Assembly (NCBI GenBank): GCA_964482425.1
Contig: CAYZXN010000034.1
Coordinates: 1 to 34,357, forward strand
Length of the DNA: 34,357 bases
From: WHTF01 sp964482425
GTDB lineage: Bacteria; Desulfobacterota; Binatia; UBA9968
Direction of reading: 5' to 3'
A program made the translations under genes and the position numbers. Every line of letters begins with the position of its first letter. Positions within the stretch are counted from its first letter, which is position 1. Under the pieces are notes generated by a model. That model searched no databases. It had not been told where the DNA came from and was given only the letters and a program-made list of their open reading frames with translations. Below, in pieces: positions 1 through 8,130 of this stretch.

Positions 1-1
1 G

Positions 2-238
2 ATGGCGCAAACTCTCGTTCAGTTGCAGGCGCCGGCGCAATTGCGCGGGCGCTTGATCGGTTTGTTCAACATGTCGAGCAACGGCCTGAAGGCGTTCAGC
101 GGTGTCACGGTCGGCGTCGTCGGCGGGCTCATCGGCATTCATTGGTCGTTGGGCTTAAGCGCGATGGTTCTGCTGGCGGTGACGCTGGCGTTGTTCGCTT
201 TCAGCATCCCCGGGCGAAACAGCACGGAACCGGGTTGA
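2..238 (+). CDS. MFS transporter, C-terminal fragment (5' end off window)
   Basis: This is the last 78 or so codons of a major facilitator superfamily permease whose start lies left of the window. The visible part has the loop motif LRGRLIGLFNM that precedes a transmembrane helix in EntS/MFS_3-type exporters, then two hydrophobic segments (about residues 32-45 and 50-67) and a short polar tail. The same loop (LRGRVMGIHGL) occurs in the complete MFS protein at 13950-15176, so the two look like members of one subfamily. Substrate cannot be told. The gene converges on the aldolase-like gene at 342-1322. The ATG at position 2 is internal, not a real start. Confidence 0.8.
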   Translation: MAQTLVQLQAPAQLRGRLIGLFNMSSNGLKAFSGVTVGVVGGLIGIHWSLGLSAMVLLAVTLALFAFSIPGRNSTEPG

Positions 239-341
239 GCGGTTTGTTCGGCTGTGACTGCTTTGGGAGGTGGAGTATGGCTTTTGGTCGCCGACAGCAT
301 ACGGGACGATACAATCTGCCTCGTGCGTTTCACCGCGTGGG

Positions 342-1322
342 TCAGGGAGCCGTCGCGCTTCGCCTCGCGCTGGGGATACTCTCTGAAGGTCCAGCAGCAG
401 TCTGTTTGAGTACACGATAACTATCGAGTAGCTGGTTCTTTTCCGCGTCCGAAATTCCCAACTGCGGCCGGCGCACGCCGGCATTGGCAATGAGGCCTTC
501 GTGTTGCAGGACGATTTTGATCCGCGCGACGGCCTCGACAATGGGTTCGCTGAAAACCAATTCCTTCACCGCCTCCAACTCCTTCTGCAACGCCGCCGCT
601 CTGTCGAAATCTCCCGCCTGAGCCGCCAGATCCATTTTCGCCCAGCGCGGGGTATCGACATTGGAGACGCCGATCAAAGCCCCGGCAGCGCCCAGCTTGT
701 AACTTTCGGCGACAAAGCGATCGTTTCCCGTCAACACTTCCATCGACGCGTTCTGTCGCTCCAACTGCTTCATAGTGTCGCTAAACAGATTAATGTCGAA
801 TGAGGCCTCTTTGAGCGCGACCACTTTTTCGAGCCGCGCGATGCGACCGATGGTTTCGACGTCGTACCAATAGCTCTTAACGGGAATCTGAAACAGAACC
901 AGCGGCAATTGGGTACTGCGGCTGACATCTTCAAAGAAGCGAACCTTGAGATCGCCGTCCACTTTTCCCCAGGCGAACAGCAGCGGCGGAAAAATCATCA
1001 CCGCGTCCACCGGCAAAGTTTCCAAATCGCGAATCAGTTTAATTGCTTCATCGGTGGATTGCGGTGCAATGGTGGCGATGTGCAGGCGCCTGGCTTTACG
1101 CGCGACTTTGCCGGAGATTTCGTAGACGCGCCGTTTCTCATCAATGCTGAGCACCGGGCCTTCGCCAATCCTGGCGCAAGAAACGAGCCCTGCGACGCCC
1201 TCAATGGCAGTCTGATGCGTTACCAGCCTTTCGAGGCTCTCGATATCCAACGCGCCCCTGTCGTCGAATGGCGTGACGTGCGGTATAAAAAGGCCTCGGA
1301 AACGGCTCTGCGGATGAGTCAT
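342..1322 (-). CDS. Dihydrodipicolinate synthase/N-acetylneuraminate lyase superfamily protein
   Basis: A 326-residue class I aldolase-fold (TIM barrel) protein. The Schiff-base lysine is visible as K171 in VVALKEASFD, matching the GIKE/LKEAS position of DapA-family enzymes. The segment GLVSCARIGEGPVLSIDEK (about 45-63) corresponds to the GTTGE...L...E loop but lacks the two threonines. The segment IFPPLLFAWGK (110-120) stands where DapA has its catalytic tyrosine (PYYNK), and no tyrosine is present. It is therefore probably not a lysine-pathway DapA but a lyase or hydratase of the wider superfamily acting on an unknown 2-oxo acid. ATG start with TAGGAG six bases upstream. It is divergent from the rhodanese gene. 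Confidence 0.85.
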   Translation of the reverse strand: MTHPQSRFRGLFIPHVTPFDDRGALDIESLERLVTHQTAIEGVAGLVSCARIGEGPVLSIDEKRRVYEISGKVARKARRLHIATIAPQSTDEAIKLIRDLETLPVDAVMIFPPLLFAWGKVDGDLKVRFFEDVSRSTQLPLVLFQIPVKSYWYDVETIGRIARLEKVVALKEASFDINLFSDTMKQLERQNASMEVLTGNDRFVAESYKLGAAGALIGVSNVDTPRWAKMDLAAQAGDFDRAAALQKELEAVKELVFSEPIVEAVARIKIVLQHEGLIANAGVRRPQLGISDAEKNQLLDSYRVLKQTAAGPSESIPSARRSATAP

Positions 1323-1444
1323 CGTATGCTCCTACGAATACAGCTTGAAATACAACTTCGGCCCGGAAGCCGTTGTGGTATAGATAGAGCAATGACCGCA
1401 CCGCGTCAACCCAGAAGGTGGTGCAGCGGAGCTGTTCATCATGC

Positions 1445-1451
1445 AAGGGAG
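1445..1451 (+). promoter_or_regulatory. Ribosome binding site fixing the rhodanese start
   Basis: AAGGGAG lies six bases before the ATG at 1458. It decides against a much longer open frame that reaches back to 909, which would run antisense through the neighbouring aldolase-like gene and encode arginine-rich sequence with no family resemblance. Confidence 0.6.
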
Positions 1452-1457
1452 TCATCC

Positions 1458-3029
1458 ATGAACACTGTTATTTCACCGGACCGTCTTGCGGTATTGATGT
1501 CGTCCGTTGGCTTATCTGCCGTCTTTGACGTGCGCGAGCGCGGCGAGTTCAATGGCTGCCAGATCGCCAATGCGACTTCGTTGCCGCGCAGTCAAATCGA
1601 GTTCCGAATCGCCGAACTCGCGCCGAACCCCCTCACTCCACTTTTCGTCTACGACGATGGGGAAGGGCGGGCGAGGTTTGCTGCACGAACCCTGGCGGAG
1701 CTCGGTTATCGTGACATAGCGATGCTGGATGGAGGATTGCCTGCTTGGCGGCGCGGGGGATTTCCGACGGCGAGCGGCGTCAATGTACCAAGCAAAGCCT
1801 TTGGTGAGAAGGTCCATCGCGAAAGAATGATTCCGGATATATCTGCCGATGAACTAAAGAGTTTGCAGGATCGAAATGCGGATCTGCTCGTCCTGGACGT
1901 GCGCACGCCCGAGGAGTATGCGCGCTTTAGTATTCCCGGAGGAATTAACGTTCCCGGCGGCGATCTGATCCTGTGGGCGGAGGTTTTGAAGCAAAAGCCG
2001 GAAACCTCTGTCGTGGTCAATTGCGCCGGTCGTACCCGAAGCATTATCGGTGCTGCGGCATTACGCCGGCTCAATGTGCAAAATACGCGCGCCCTTCGGA
2101 ACGGCACGATGGGCTGGGTGCTAGCCGGCTTCGAGTTGGAATCCCGGCCACGCAGGAGCGTGGCGCCTCCTCATGAGAGCCGCCGTCAGGCGCGAGATCT
2201 CGCGCTGGAGCTTGCCCGCCAAGAGAATATACCGGCGCTGTCGGTCCGTGAACTGTTGGCCAGCAGGGACGCGGGTGAGACCGGCGGCACCTATCTCATC
2301 GATGTTCGCTCCGAAGCGGAATACGCAAGCGGTCACATTCCGTCGTCGATCAATGTTCCCGGCGGGCAGGCGGTGCAGCGCGCGGACGATTTTATTGCGG
2401 TGCGAAACGGCCGTATCGTTTTCATCAGCGATCGTTCAGCGCGTGCGATCATGGCGGCGTACTGGTATCGTGCGATGGGTTTCGCCAATGCGGCATTTCT
2501 GCAAGGTGGTCTAGAGGAATGGATTGAAAACCGAGGCGAGCTTACTTTCGGTGCGGTGGAAAAAGCGCCGCTCGGCTTGGCGGAGGCGCGGGCAATCTGC
2601 CGTATGCTGGCGCCCGCGCTGGTGGAGTCGCTGTTGCGCAGCGCACCGGTGCAAATTATCGATGTCGGCAGCAGTCTCGACTTTGAAGCGGCGCATCTCC
2701 CTGGCGCCCAATGGATCTCCCGCGGCTGGATTGAGCTCAAGTTGCCCGGGCTGCTGGCCGATTCACACCGGCCGGTGCTGGTGTCGTGCCTCGATGGGCA
2801 ACAATCACTGCTCGCCGCTCGAACACTGGCGGAGATGGGTTATCAGGAGGTTTACGTGCTGGATGGCGGCGTTCGAAGTTGGGTCAGTGCCGGCTATGCC
2901 ATCTTGAAGGGGCTCGAGCCGTGTTTAGTCGAACCCAATGACGTCGTCCTTTCGCCGTCCATCAGAGGCAGCAAGGAAGATATGAGACGCTATCTGGAAT
3001 GGGAGCTCAAGCTTGATCGTCACGGTTGA
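1458..3029 (+). CDS. Four-domain rhodanese (sulfurtransferase)
   Basis: A 523-residue protein made of four rhodanese modules (about 5-105, 125-230, 258-360 and 375-485). Rhodaneses pass sulfane sulfur through a persulfide on a loop cysteine. Modules 2 and 4 have that cysteine (C189 in NCAGRTRS; C444 in SCLDGQQS). In modules 1 and 3 the position is D66 (YDDGEGRA) and S324 (ISDRSARA), so they are probably non-catalytic. The order dead-live-dead-live looks like a duplicated two-domain rhodanese. There is no signal peptide, so it is likely cytoplasmic. It converges tail to tail, 15 bases apart, with a thiol dioxygenase gene, which suggests a shared role in thiol or sulfide catabolism. The sulfur donor is unknown. 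Confidence 0.9.
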   Translation: MNTVISPDRLAVLMSSVGLSAVFDVRERGEFNGCQIANATSLPRSQIEFRIAELAPNPLTPLFVYDDGEGRARFAARTLAELGYRDIAMLDGGLPAWRRGGFPTASGVNVPSKAFGEKVHRERMIPDISADELKSLQDRNADLLVLDVRTPEEYARFSIPGGINVPGGDLILWAEVLKQKPETSVVVNCAGRTRSIIGAAALRRLNVQNTRALRNGTMGWVLAGFELESRPRRSVAPPHESRRQARDLALELARQENIPALSVRELLASRDAGETGGTYLIDVRSEAEYASGHIPSSINVPGGQAVQRADDFIAVRNGRIVFISDRSARAIMAAYWYRAMGFANAAFLQGGLEEWIENRGELTFGAVEKAPLGLAEARAICRMLAPALVESLLRSAPVQIIDVGSSLDFEAAHLPGAQWISRGWIELKLPGLLADSHRPVLVSCLDGQQSLLAARTLAEMGYQEVYVLDGGVRSWVSAGYAILKGLEPCLVEPNDVVLSPSIRGSKEDMRRYLEWELKLDRHG

Positions 3030-3044
3030 GCCGCGTCTGGACGT

Positions 3045-3611
3045 TTAACAGTTGTCGTACTTGGGACTGGCAAATGTTTTGATGCTTCTCGATGCGACGT
3101 CGAAACGTAAACGGGGCAGGTCGGCGAGGTCTTTGCCGTAGACGTGAATTTCCACGGTATCGCATTGGGTCACATTGTTCATTTCGTGGATTTCGTCATC
3201 GGGCGGCAACAGACATGAAACCATGCCGGCTTCGTTCTTCAAGACGGCGACGACTTCGAGATCGGCATAGTCGGGGTTCGAGCCGTCATCGCGCCTGCGA
3301 AAACGCGTCTCTTGAATCTCGTTGTCGATGACGCCGACGAGTCCCCAGGTTTCGTGATTGTGAGCTTTAGCGTTGTCTCCCGGACCCCAAACGATGGCCG
3401 TGACGTTGAAGCGGGGCGCGCGGTGCAGCATGTAGCGTCCATACGCCGTGTCGCCGCGTCTTTTAAATCTAGCCTCGAGACAATCGGGTTGCCGCACGAG
3501 CTGGGTCAAGAGCGGCTTTGCCGCGGCGACAATCGCCGCGGCAGATTCCTCGTCGCGGGTGATGCGGTCCATATCTTGGATAAAGTCCGTTAGCGAGTAC
3601 TCGGTAGCCAT
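3045..3611 (-). CDS. Cysteine dioxygenase-family thiol dioxygenase (cupin)
   Basis: A 188-residue cupin. The three iron-binding histidines can be placed at H84 and H86 (KAHNHETWG) and H142 (DDEIHEMNN). The later IHVYG (155-159) matches the His and Tyr of the second-sphere Ser-His-Tyr triad in thiol dioxygenases. The HNHETWG form resembles bacterial 3-mercaptopropionate/cysteine dioxygenase-like proteins more than animal Cdo. The reaction would be O2-dependent oxidation of a thiol to a sulfinate; which thiol is unclear. Its ATG lies 11 bases after the stop of the universal stress protein gene, so it is probably the last gene of an amidohydrolase-Usp-dioxygenase operon. No strong ribosome binding site is seen. 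Confidence 0.85.
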   Translation of the reverse strand: MATEYSLTDFIQDMDRITRDEESAAAIVAAAKPLLTQLVRQPDCLEARFKRRGDTAYGRYMLHRAPRFNVTAIVWGPGDNAKAHNHETWGLVGVIDNEIQETRFRRRDDGSNPDYADLEVVAVLKNEAGMVSCLLPPDDEIHEMNNVTQCDTVEIHVYGKDLADLPRLRFDVASRSIKTFASPKYDNC

Positions 3612-3622
3612 AGCCGGAAAAT

Positions 3623-4072
3623 TTACTTCGCCCGCACTGTGAGCACGGGGCAGGTCGCAGTCGAGACCACCCGGCCGGCGACGCTGCCCATGAAAAGCTT
3701 CGAAAGACCGGTGCGGCCGTGCGTGCCGATGACGATCAGGTCAGCTTTCTTGCTTTTTGCCGCTTTGACGATTTGGTCATGCGCCGATCCCCGTAGCAGG
3801 AGACTTTTGGCTTTCACTTTTGCCTTTTCTACCGCCGCCATGAGCTTCTTCATCGAAGACTCTGCCTCCTGTTTGGCGCTCTCTTCCAATCTCGTGTAGA
3901 GCTCGGCGCCGCCGAATTCCTGTTCGGTCATATACGCCGTGGTCGGCACAATCACATGAACGATCCACAGCTCGGCGTCGTAGTCTTTGGCCAGTTCCAT
4001 GGCCTTGTTGCGAGCGGGTGTTGAGGCTTTCGAGAAATCGGTTGCGTGCAATATCCTGCGGATGCTTTTCAC
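3623..4072 (-). CDS. Universal stress protein (UspA family)
   Basis: A single-domain Usp of 149 residues. It begins with the usual RRILHATDFS strand, and the ATP-binding signature G-x2-G-x9-G-S is complete near residues 116-130 (GTHGRTGLSKLFMGS), so it should be of the nucleotide-binding type. The start is GTG, supported by AAGGGAG eight bases upstream; no ATG fits. It lies 24 bases after the amidohydrolase stop and 11 bases before the thiol dioxygenase start. This suggests co-transcription and a stress- or redox-linked role, but no direct partner can be read from the sequence. Confidence 0.92.
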   Translation of the reverse strand: MKSIRRILHATDFSKASTPARNKAMELAKDYDAELWIVHVIVPTTAYMTEQEFGGAELYTRLEESAKQEAESSMKKLMAAVEKAKVKAKSLLLRGSAHDQIVKAAKSKKADLIVIGTHGRTGLSKLFMGSVAGRVVSTATCPVLTVRAK

Positions 4073-4096
4073 GATGTCTGCTCCCTTATGGCCCGA

Positions 4097-5200
4097 TCAA
4101 GCTGATGCTTGCGCTGCTTGTGACTCCTGAGCCGCCTTGGCAATGCCCGCCGGCACTTTCGAGAGATCCAGGTTGTATAACCGGCAGACATTGGTCGCCA
4201 GCACTTTGGTCTGTACTTCCAGCGGCAAATGGCCAAGATCGCGTTGAATGATTTTGAGGGAATTGGGCCAGGTGGAATTGGGATGCGGAAAATCGTTGGA
4301 CCACATGATGTTGTCCTGGCCCCACCATTCCAGATTGTGGCCGCAAACCGAATCGTTGAAGAAGCAGGAATAGATTTGATCACGGAAGTATTCGCTCGGA
4401 TCTTTGGTGAACGGCGGTGGGTTGGCATTGCGAAAGCGGCGATAGTAATAATCCCATTGCTGAGTAATCCACGGCAGCCACCCGGCTTCGTTCTCGACAG
4501 AGACAATCTTGAGCTTGGGGTATCTGTCCAACACACCGTAAAAGATCAGCTCGAACAGCGCATTGGCAATATCCATCAGCTTCAAGTTGACGCTGCCGCG
4601 GTAGCGCTCCACGCCGCTCCGGCTTTTATCCTTGTTATAGCTGTGGCCCGTGAGAATGTGCAGGCTCACCGCAGCCTCGAGATCCTGCGCTGCCGCCCAA
4701 AACCTGTCGTAATGGCTGGAGTGAAAGGGTAGATCCGGATGCGGCGCTTGCCAGATGATCGCTCCCTTGAGGCCCGCCTTGCGGCAACGCTCGAGTTCTT
4801 TGATACCGTTATCGATGTTGTACACGGGAATGGCCGGGATGCCGACAAGGCGATTGGTGTCGACGCTGCAGTAGTCGATGAGCCAATCGTTGTAGACGCG
4901 GAAACAGGCTTCTTGCATCCCAGGATCGTCCAGTGCGAAGAGATCGAGCCCAAGAGTCGGATAGAGTACCTCCGCGCTGAGGCCGTCCTTTTCCATCTCC
5001 TGAATGCGCGCACGCGGGTCCCATCCGCCGGCATGCTGCTGGAAACCTTCGCCGACTTTGTGCGGCGGGAACACGGGAGCGTCCGCGCGATATTTTTCCG
5101 GCACACCATTTTTCCAGAGTTCCACCGGCTCCATGACGTGCGAGTCCGATGAAATAATGACGCCGTTGATACCCTGACCGTGACCGTTTCCTATGGCCAT
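4097..5200 (-). CDS. Amidohydrolase family protein (COG2159, decarboxylase-like)
   Basis: A 367-residue metal-dependent hydrolase of the amidohydrolase_2 group, which includes ACMSD-like decarboxylases and cyclic hydrolases. The N-terminal SSDSHVMEP motif supplies the first metal site, a barrel histidine sits in VSLHILTGHS, and the late aspartate is in WSNDFPHPNS. VENEAGWLPW is the usual strand before the C-terminal part. Start chosen at ATG 5200, with AAGGAGG seven bases upstream; a longer reading from an upstream TTG would include this site inside the gene. It is the first gene of a likely operon with Usp and thiol dioxygenase. It shares family, but not close sequence, with the amidohydrolase at 20154-21332. 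Substrate unknown. Confidence 0.9.
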   Translation of the reverse strand: MAIGNGHGQGINGVIISSDSHVMEPVELWKNGVPEKYRADAPVFPPHKVGEGFQQHAGGWDPRARIQEMEKDGLSAEVLYPTLGLDLFALDDPGMQEACFRVYNDWLIDYCSVDTNRLVGIPAIPVYNIDNGIKELERCRKAGLKGAIIWQAPHPDLPFHSSHYDRFWAAAQDLEAAVSLHILTGHSYNKDKSRSGVERYRGSVNLKLMDIANALFELIFYGVLDRYPKLKIVSVENEAGWLPWITQQWDYYYRRFRNANPPPFTKDPSEYFRDQIYSCFFNDSVCGHNLEWWGQDNIMWSNDFPHPNSTWPNSLKIIQRDLGHLPLEVQTKVLATNVCRLYNLDLSKVPAGIAKAAQESQAAQASA

Positions 5201-5207
5201 GTTCTTA

Positions 5208-5214
5208 CCTCCTT
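5208..5214 (-). promoter_or_regulatory. Ribosome binding site for the first amidohydrolase
   Basis: AAGGAGG on the minus strand, seven bases before the ATG at 5200. It moves the start downstream of the TTG at 5218. Confidence 0.7.
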
Positions 5215-5303
5215 GCAAAGAGTCGTTAATCTCGTTGATCGTTAAGCCGATGGTTTCAAACTTATTCGATAAGCGTAGGATCTGTCAATTCCAAACGGAT
5301 CTT

Positions 5304-5954
5304 TCATGGCGCGCTCTCCGGCTTGCGCCACAGCGAGGCGATCCAGGGCTGCTCGGCGCGCGGCAAGCCGGGCGGCCGATAGTAATGGGTGATTTCAGAA
5401 AACCCGGCCGCGGCCATGAACTCCCGCCATCTATCGTATTCGTGATAGGCGCCGTAGCGGCTCTGATGCCAACCTTCCTGATTGTCACCGCGCGGGTTGG
5501 AGCTGAAGAGCACGCCGTTCGGTTTTAGCGCCATCCACAGCTCTCTGAGAACACGCGGTAACTCCTGGCTCGGGATGTGAAACAGCGACGCATTGGCGAA
5601 AATGCCGTCGAAATAATCGGGCGGCAGTTCCAGATGTAAAAAATCCTGGAGCCAAACTTCACAGCCGCTGTATTCCCGGGCACGGTCGACAAAACGCCGG
5701 GCGCCGTCGAGGCCGATGACCTGAAGTCCCATGTCTTTGAATGCCTTCAGGTCCCGGCCGGGCCCGCAGCCAAAATCGAGAATCCGGAAAGGCCCGTCGC
5801 CTGGCAAATGCTCGAGCAAAGCAGCCCGGTTCTGCGTGACATCATGGTCGCGGGTGTCCTCCCAGAAACTGTCGGCGTGGCGGTTGTAATGGCCGAGGGT
5901 AGTCGCCGAGGTCTTGGTGAGTTCCTCAGTTGTTAGAATCCGTCTAAACCTCAT
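5304..5954 (-). CDS. Class I SAM-dependent methyltransferase
   Basis: A 216-residue Rossmann-fold methyltransferase. Motif I is RILDFGCGPGRDL (about 58-70), followed by the acidic end of strand 2 in VIGLDGA, then DYFDGIFANASLFHI as motif II/post-II and LKPNGVLFSSNPRG as motif III. The family is the Methyltransf_11/25 type; small-molecule substrates are most likely, but none can be named. ATG start with GGAG five bases upstream. It stands about 100 bases upstream of the amidohydrolase in the same direction, so loose co-transcription is possible. Confidence 0.9.
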   Translation of the reverse strand: MRFRRILTTEELTKTSATTLGHYNRHADSFWEDTRDHDVTQNRAALLEHLPGDGPFRILDFGCGPGRDLKAFKDMGLQVIGLDGARRFVDRAREYSGCEVWLQDFLHLELPPDYFDGIFANASLFHIPSQELPRVLRELWMALKPNGVLFSSNPRGDNQEGWHQSRYGAYHEYDRWREFMAAAGFSEITHYYRPPGLPRAEQPWIASLWRKPESAP

Positions 5955-6153
5955 GCGGGCTCCGAAAGCATAATGGCAATACGTCGCGAAAGATTCAACG
6001 CCGTACTTTAAACCATCAGCGTGTGCGATCTCGGGAGTTTAAGTCTATACAGAGAGCTTGATGCTTCTGACTATGTCTCAGAGGCGATTAGGAGATGCGC
6101 TACATCGTTAAGAAGTCGTTCTCGTGTGTTTCGAACGATTTGAAGGTCTTCAG

Positions 6154-7158
6154 CTATTTAGATCCCAAGGTTTTTACGGCTTCAGGATTGAGCAGCTTCA
6201 CAGGCCGGCCATCGAGAAAATCCAGAATATTCGTCATAGCCTGTTCGTAGCGCTCGCTGAGGACTTCGACCGTGGCGTAGCCACGGTGCGACAGCAGGAT
6301 GGCATTGTCGAATCGGCGTAGCGGGTGGTCCATCGGCAGCGGCTCGGTGTCGAAAACGTCGAGCCCGACGCCGCCCAGCCGGCCGCCTTCGAGCGCATTG
6401 ATCATGGCCGATTCCGACACGATGGGGCCACGCGCCGTGTTCACCAGAAAGGCGCCGCGTTTCATCATGGCAAATTCTTTTTCGCCGATGATGCCGCGGG
6501 TTTGCGCGTTGGAATTGATGTGAATGGTGAGAACGTCGGATTCCCGCAGCAGAGTCTCCATTGAAACGCATTCGGCGCCAACTTCGGCGGCTTTCTCGGC
6601 TGTGAGCGTTCGAGAGTATGCAAGCACACGGGTATTAAACGCCTTCATGATACGCGCAACCTCTTTGCCGATCCGGCCGAAACCAAAGATGCCGACTGTT
6701 TTGCCTTCGAGCGTTTTACCCGCGACAGGCGGCCAGCTCTCGGCGCGCATGCGTCGGTCGATCTGGGGAATGCTGCGCACCAACGCCAGGATCAGGCCTA
6801 TGGTGAGTTCCTTGGTGGTAGTGCCGCTGTCGGTGGCGGTGCCCGCTACGGCAATGCCGCGCCGGGTGGCAGCCGGCAAATCGAGGTGCACGCTGGTGCG
6901 GCCGGTTTGCGAAATGAATTTCAAATTCGGCAATCGGGCGTACTCTTGGTCGCTAAACGGTGTGCGCTCGCGCATGAGCAGGATCATGTCGAATGGGCGC
7001 AGGGTTTCAACGATCTTGTCGGAACTGTCCAACCGGTCGCGCAGGATCGTGACCTCGGCGCGAGATTTGAGCCTCTCAAAAGCCGGCACAGTGGCGGCTA
7101 TCTTTTCGAAATCATCGAGCACTGCGATGCGGCACGGTTTAGTTTCGGGTCTGTTCAT
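6154..7158 (-). CDS. D-2-hydroxyacid dehydrogenase (NAD-dependent)
   Basis: A 334-residue protein of the PGDH/formate dehydrogenase-like D-2-hydroxyacid dehydrogenase family. The nucleotide motif GFGRIG (G159, G161, G164) follows VGIF. The catalytic set is complete: R243 in NTARGPIV, E272 in FDTEPLP and H291 in LSHRGYAT. It should interconvert a D-2-hydroxy acid and a 2-oxo acid. The adjacent upstream gene is a RidA-like protein (gap 58 bases), a family that removes reactive enamine/imine intermediates made by PLP enzymes. The pair suggests handling of 2-oxo or 2-imino acids. ATG start with AGGGAG seven bases upstream. Confidence 0.93.
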   Translation of the reverse strand: MNRPETKPCRIAVLDDFEKIAATVPAFERLKSRAEVTILRDRLDSSDKIVETLRPFDMILLMRERTPFSDQEYARLPNLKFISQTGRTSVHLDLPAATRRGIAVAGTATDSGTTTKELTIGLILALVRSIPQIDRRMRAESWPPVAGKTLEGKTVGIFGFGRIGKEVARIMKAFNTRVLAYSRTLTAEKAAEVGAECVSMETLLRESDVLTIHINSNAQTRGIIGEKEFAMMKRGAFLVNTARGPIVSESAMINALEGGRLGGVGLDVFDTEPLPMDHPLRRFDNAILLSHRGYATVEVLSERYEQAMTNILDFLDGRPVKLLNPEAVKTLGSK

Positions 7159-7216
7159 GAAGAGGCTCCCTCTTGATTCGATATCAGTGATTTACGTGAA
7201 ATCGCGTCATCTATTT

Positions 7217-7897
7217 CTAAGTCGTCGCCGTGACTTCCACCTCGCACAACTTTCCGATCGAAGAGTAGCCGTCGACGAAGCAGTATTCCCTTGGAGCCAT
7301 AGGGGCTTTGACTCGAGCCTGAAATAGTTCATTTAGCTTGTCGATAGTCTGGCTGCGATGCAGATAGAAGGATATCCGCGCGACTTTGTCCCAGGAACTG
7401 CCGCCGTCTTTTAACGAACCCGTGATGCGTGGCACGATATTATCCAACTGTTCTTCGAGTGTCGGTAGCACAGTGGTGACTCCGGAAAGAACCACCACCG
7501 AATCGTAAACCAGAAAGCGAATAGGCACGATGGGCGGATCGTATTCGACAATACGCTTCTCTGCTTCAGCGTCGGAAGGTCTAAAGGCAAGCAAGTCCAC
7601 GGCTACTTTGGCGTCCGAATCGAAGTGGTCCGGAGCAATATAACTCGAGCTTGCCGAACGCGCCTTGCCGGAGAGAATTCTGACCCGCTCATCACTGCCC
7701 AGGTCGCGGCTTTCCCGGTCCCGTCCCCACAGCCTGGTGCGCACCGTGTTGGCTAATGACAAACCGTGCGTCTTCAACTCCTCATCGAATCGCTGGAAGA
7801 TCCCTTGTGCTTCGACGGTTGCCGACGCCGCAGCTTTGGCTTCAGCGGATAAAGCTATGAAATCTTTTCCAAGCCATGAGAAACATTTCTTGCGCAT
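7217..7897 (-). CDS. RidA/YjgF-family protein, two-module
   Basis: A 226-residue protein with two RidA/YjgF-like halves. The first half has LKTHGLSLANTVRTRLWGRDRE; the second has the typical ITGSLKDGGSSWDKVARISFYL and ends with the family-like strand KLCEVEVTAT. RidA proteins hydrolyse 2-aminoacrylate-type imines. In longer members such as this, activity is less certain, and I did not identify the usual active-site arginine with confidence. Start chosen at ATG 7897 with AAGGGGG just upstream; an ATG seven codons earlier lacks a ribosome binding site. It is probably co-transcribed with the D-2-hydroxyacid dehydrogenase. Confidence 0.75.
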   Translation of the reverse strand: MRKKCFSWLGKDFIALSAEAKAAASATVEAQGIFQRFDEELKTHGLSLANTVRTRLWGRDRESRDLGSDERVRILSGKARSASSSYIAPDHFDSDAKVAVDLLAFRPSDAEAEKRIVEYDPPIVPIRFLVYDSVVVLSGVTTVLPTLEEQLDNIVPRITGSLKDGGSSWDKVARISFYLHRSQTIDKLNELFQARVKAPMAPREYCFVDGYSSIGKLCEVEVTATT

Positions 7898-7999
7898 GAT
7901 GGAGGCCCCCTTACACATGAGATGATCGGCTCGCCGATCCTATATCAGCGGCTGTGCAGGTTCAATGTAAACGCTAAAGGGGGAATGAGCGAAGTTAGG

Positions 8000-8029
8000 A
8001 TATTAAAGACCGGCATTGCCGGGCCGGTC
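8000..8029 (-). terminator. Possible intrinsic terminator after the Deg-like protease
   Basis: GACCGGC (8008-8014) and GCCGGTC (8023-8029) form a seven-base stem with an eight-base loop that can itself fold (CCGGC-ATT-GCCGG). On the minus strand the stem is followed by TTTAATATCC, a weak T tract. It is about 100 bases beyond the protease stop. Confidence 0.35.
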
Positions 8030-8130
8030 ACGAGATCCCGGAGTTAGCGGCCCATGAACATAGCCTGGTACTCAGTTCGCTTGGAGAGGTAGGCGTATCC
8101 GAAAAGATATTGAAGACGCCGGCAACACTG

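Noticed and set aside
909..1457. Upstream extension of the rhodanese reading frame
   Set aside because: It is antisense to the aldolase-like gene, rich in Arg/His/Gln, and the ATG at 1458 has a good ribosome binding site.
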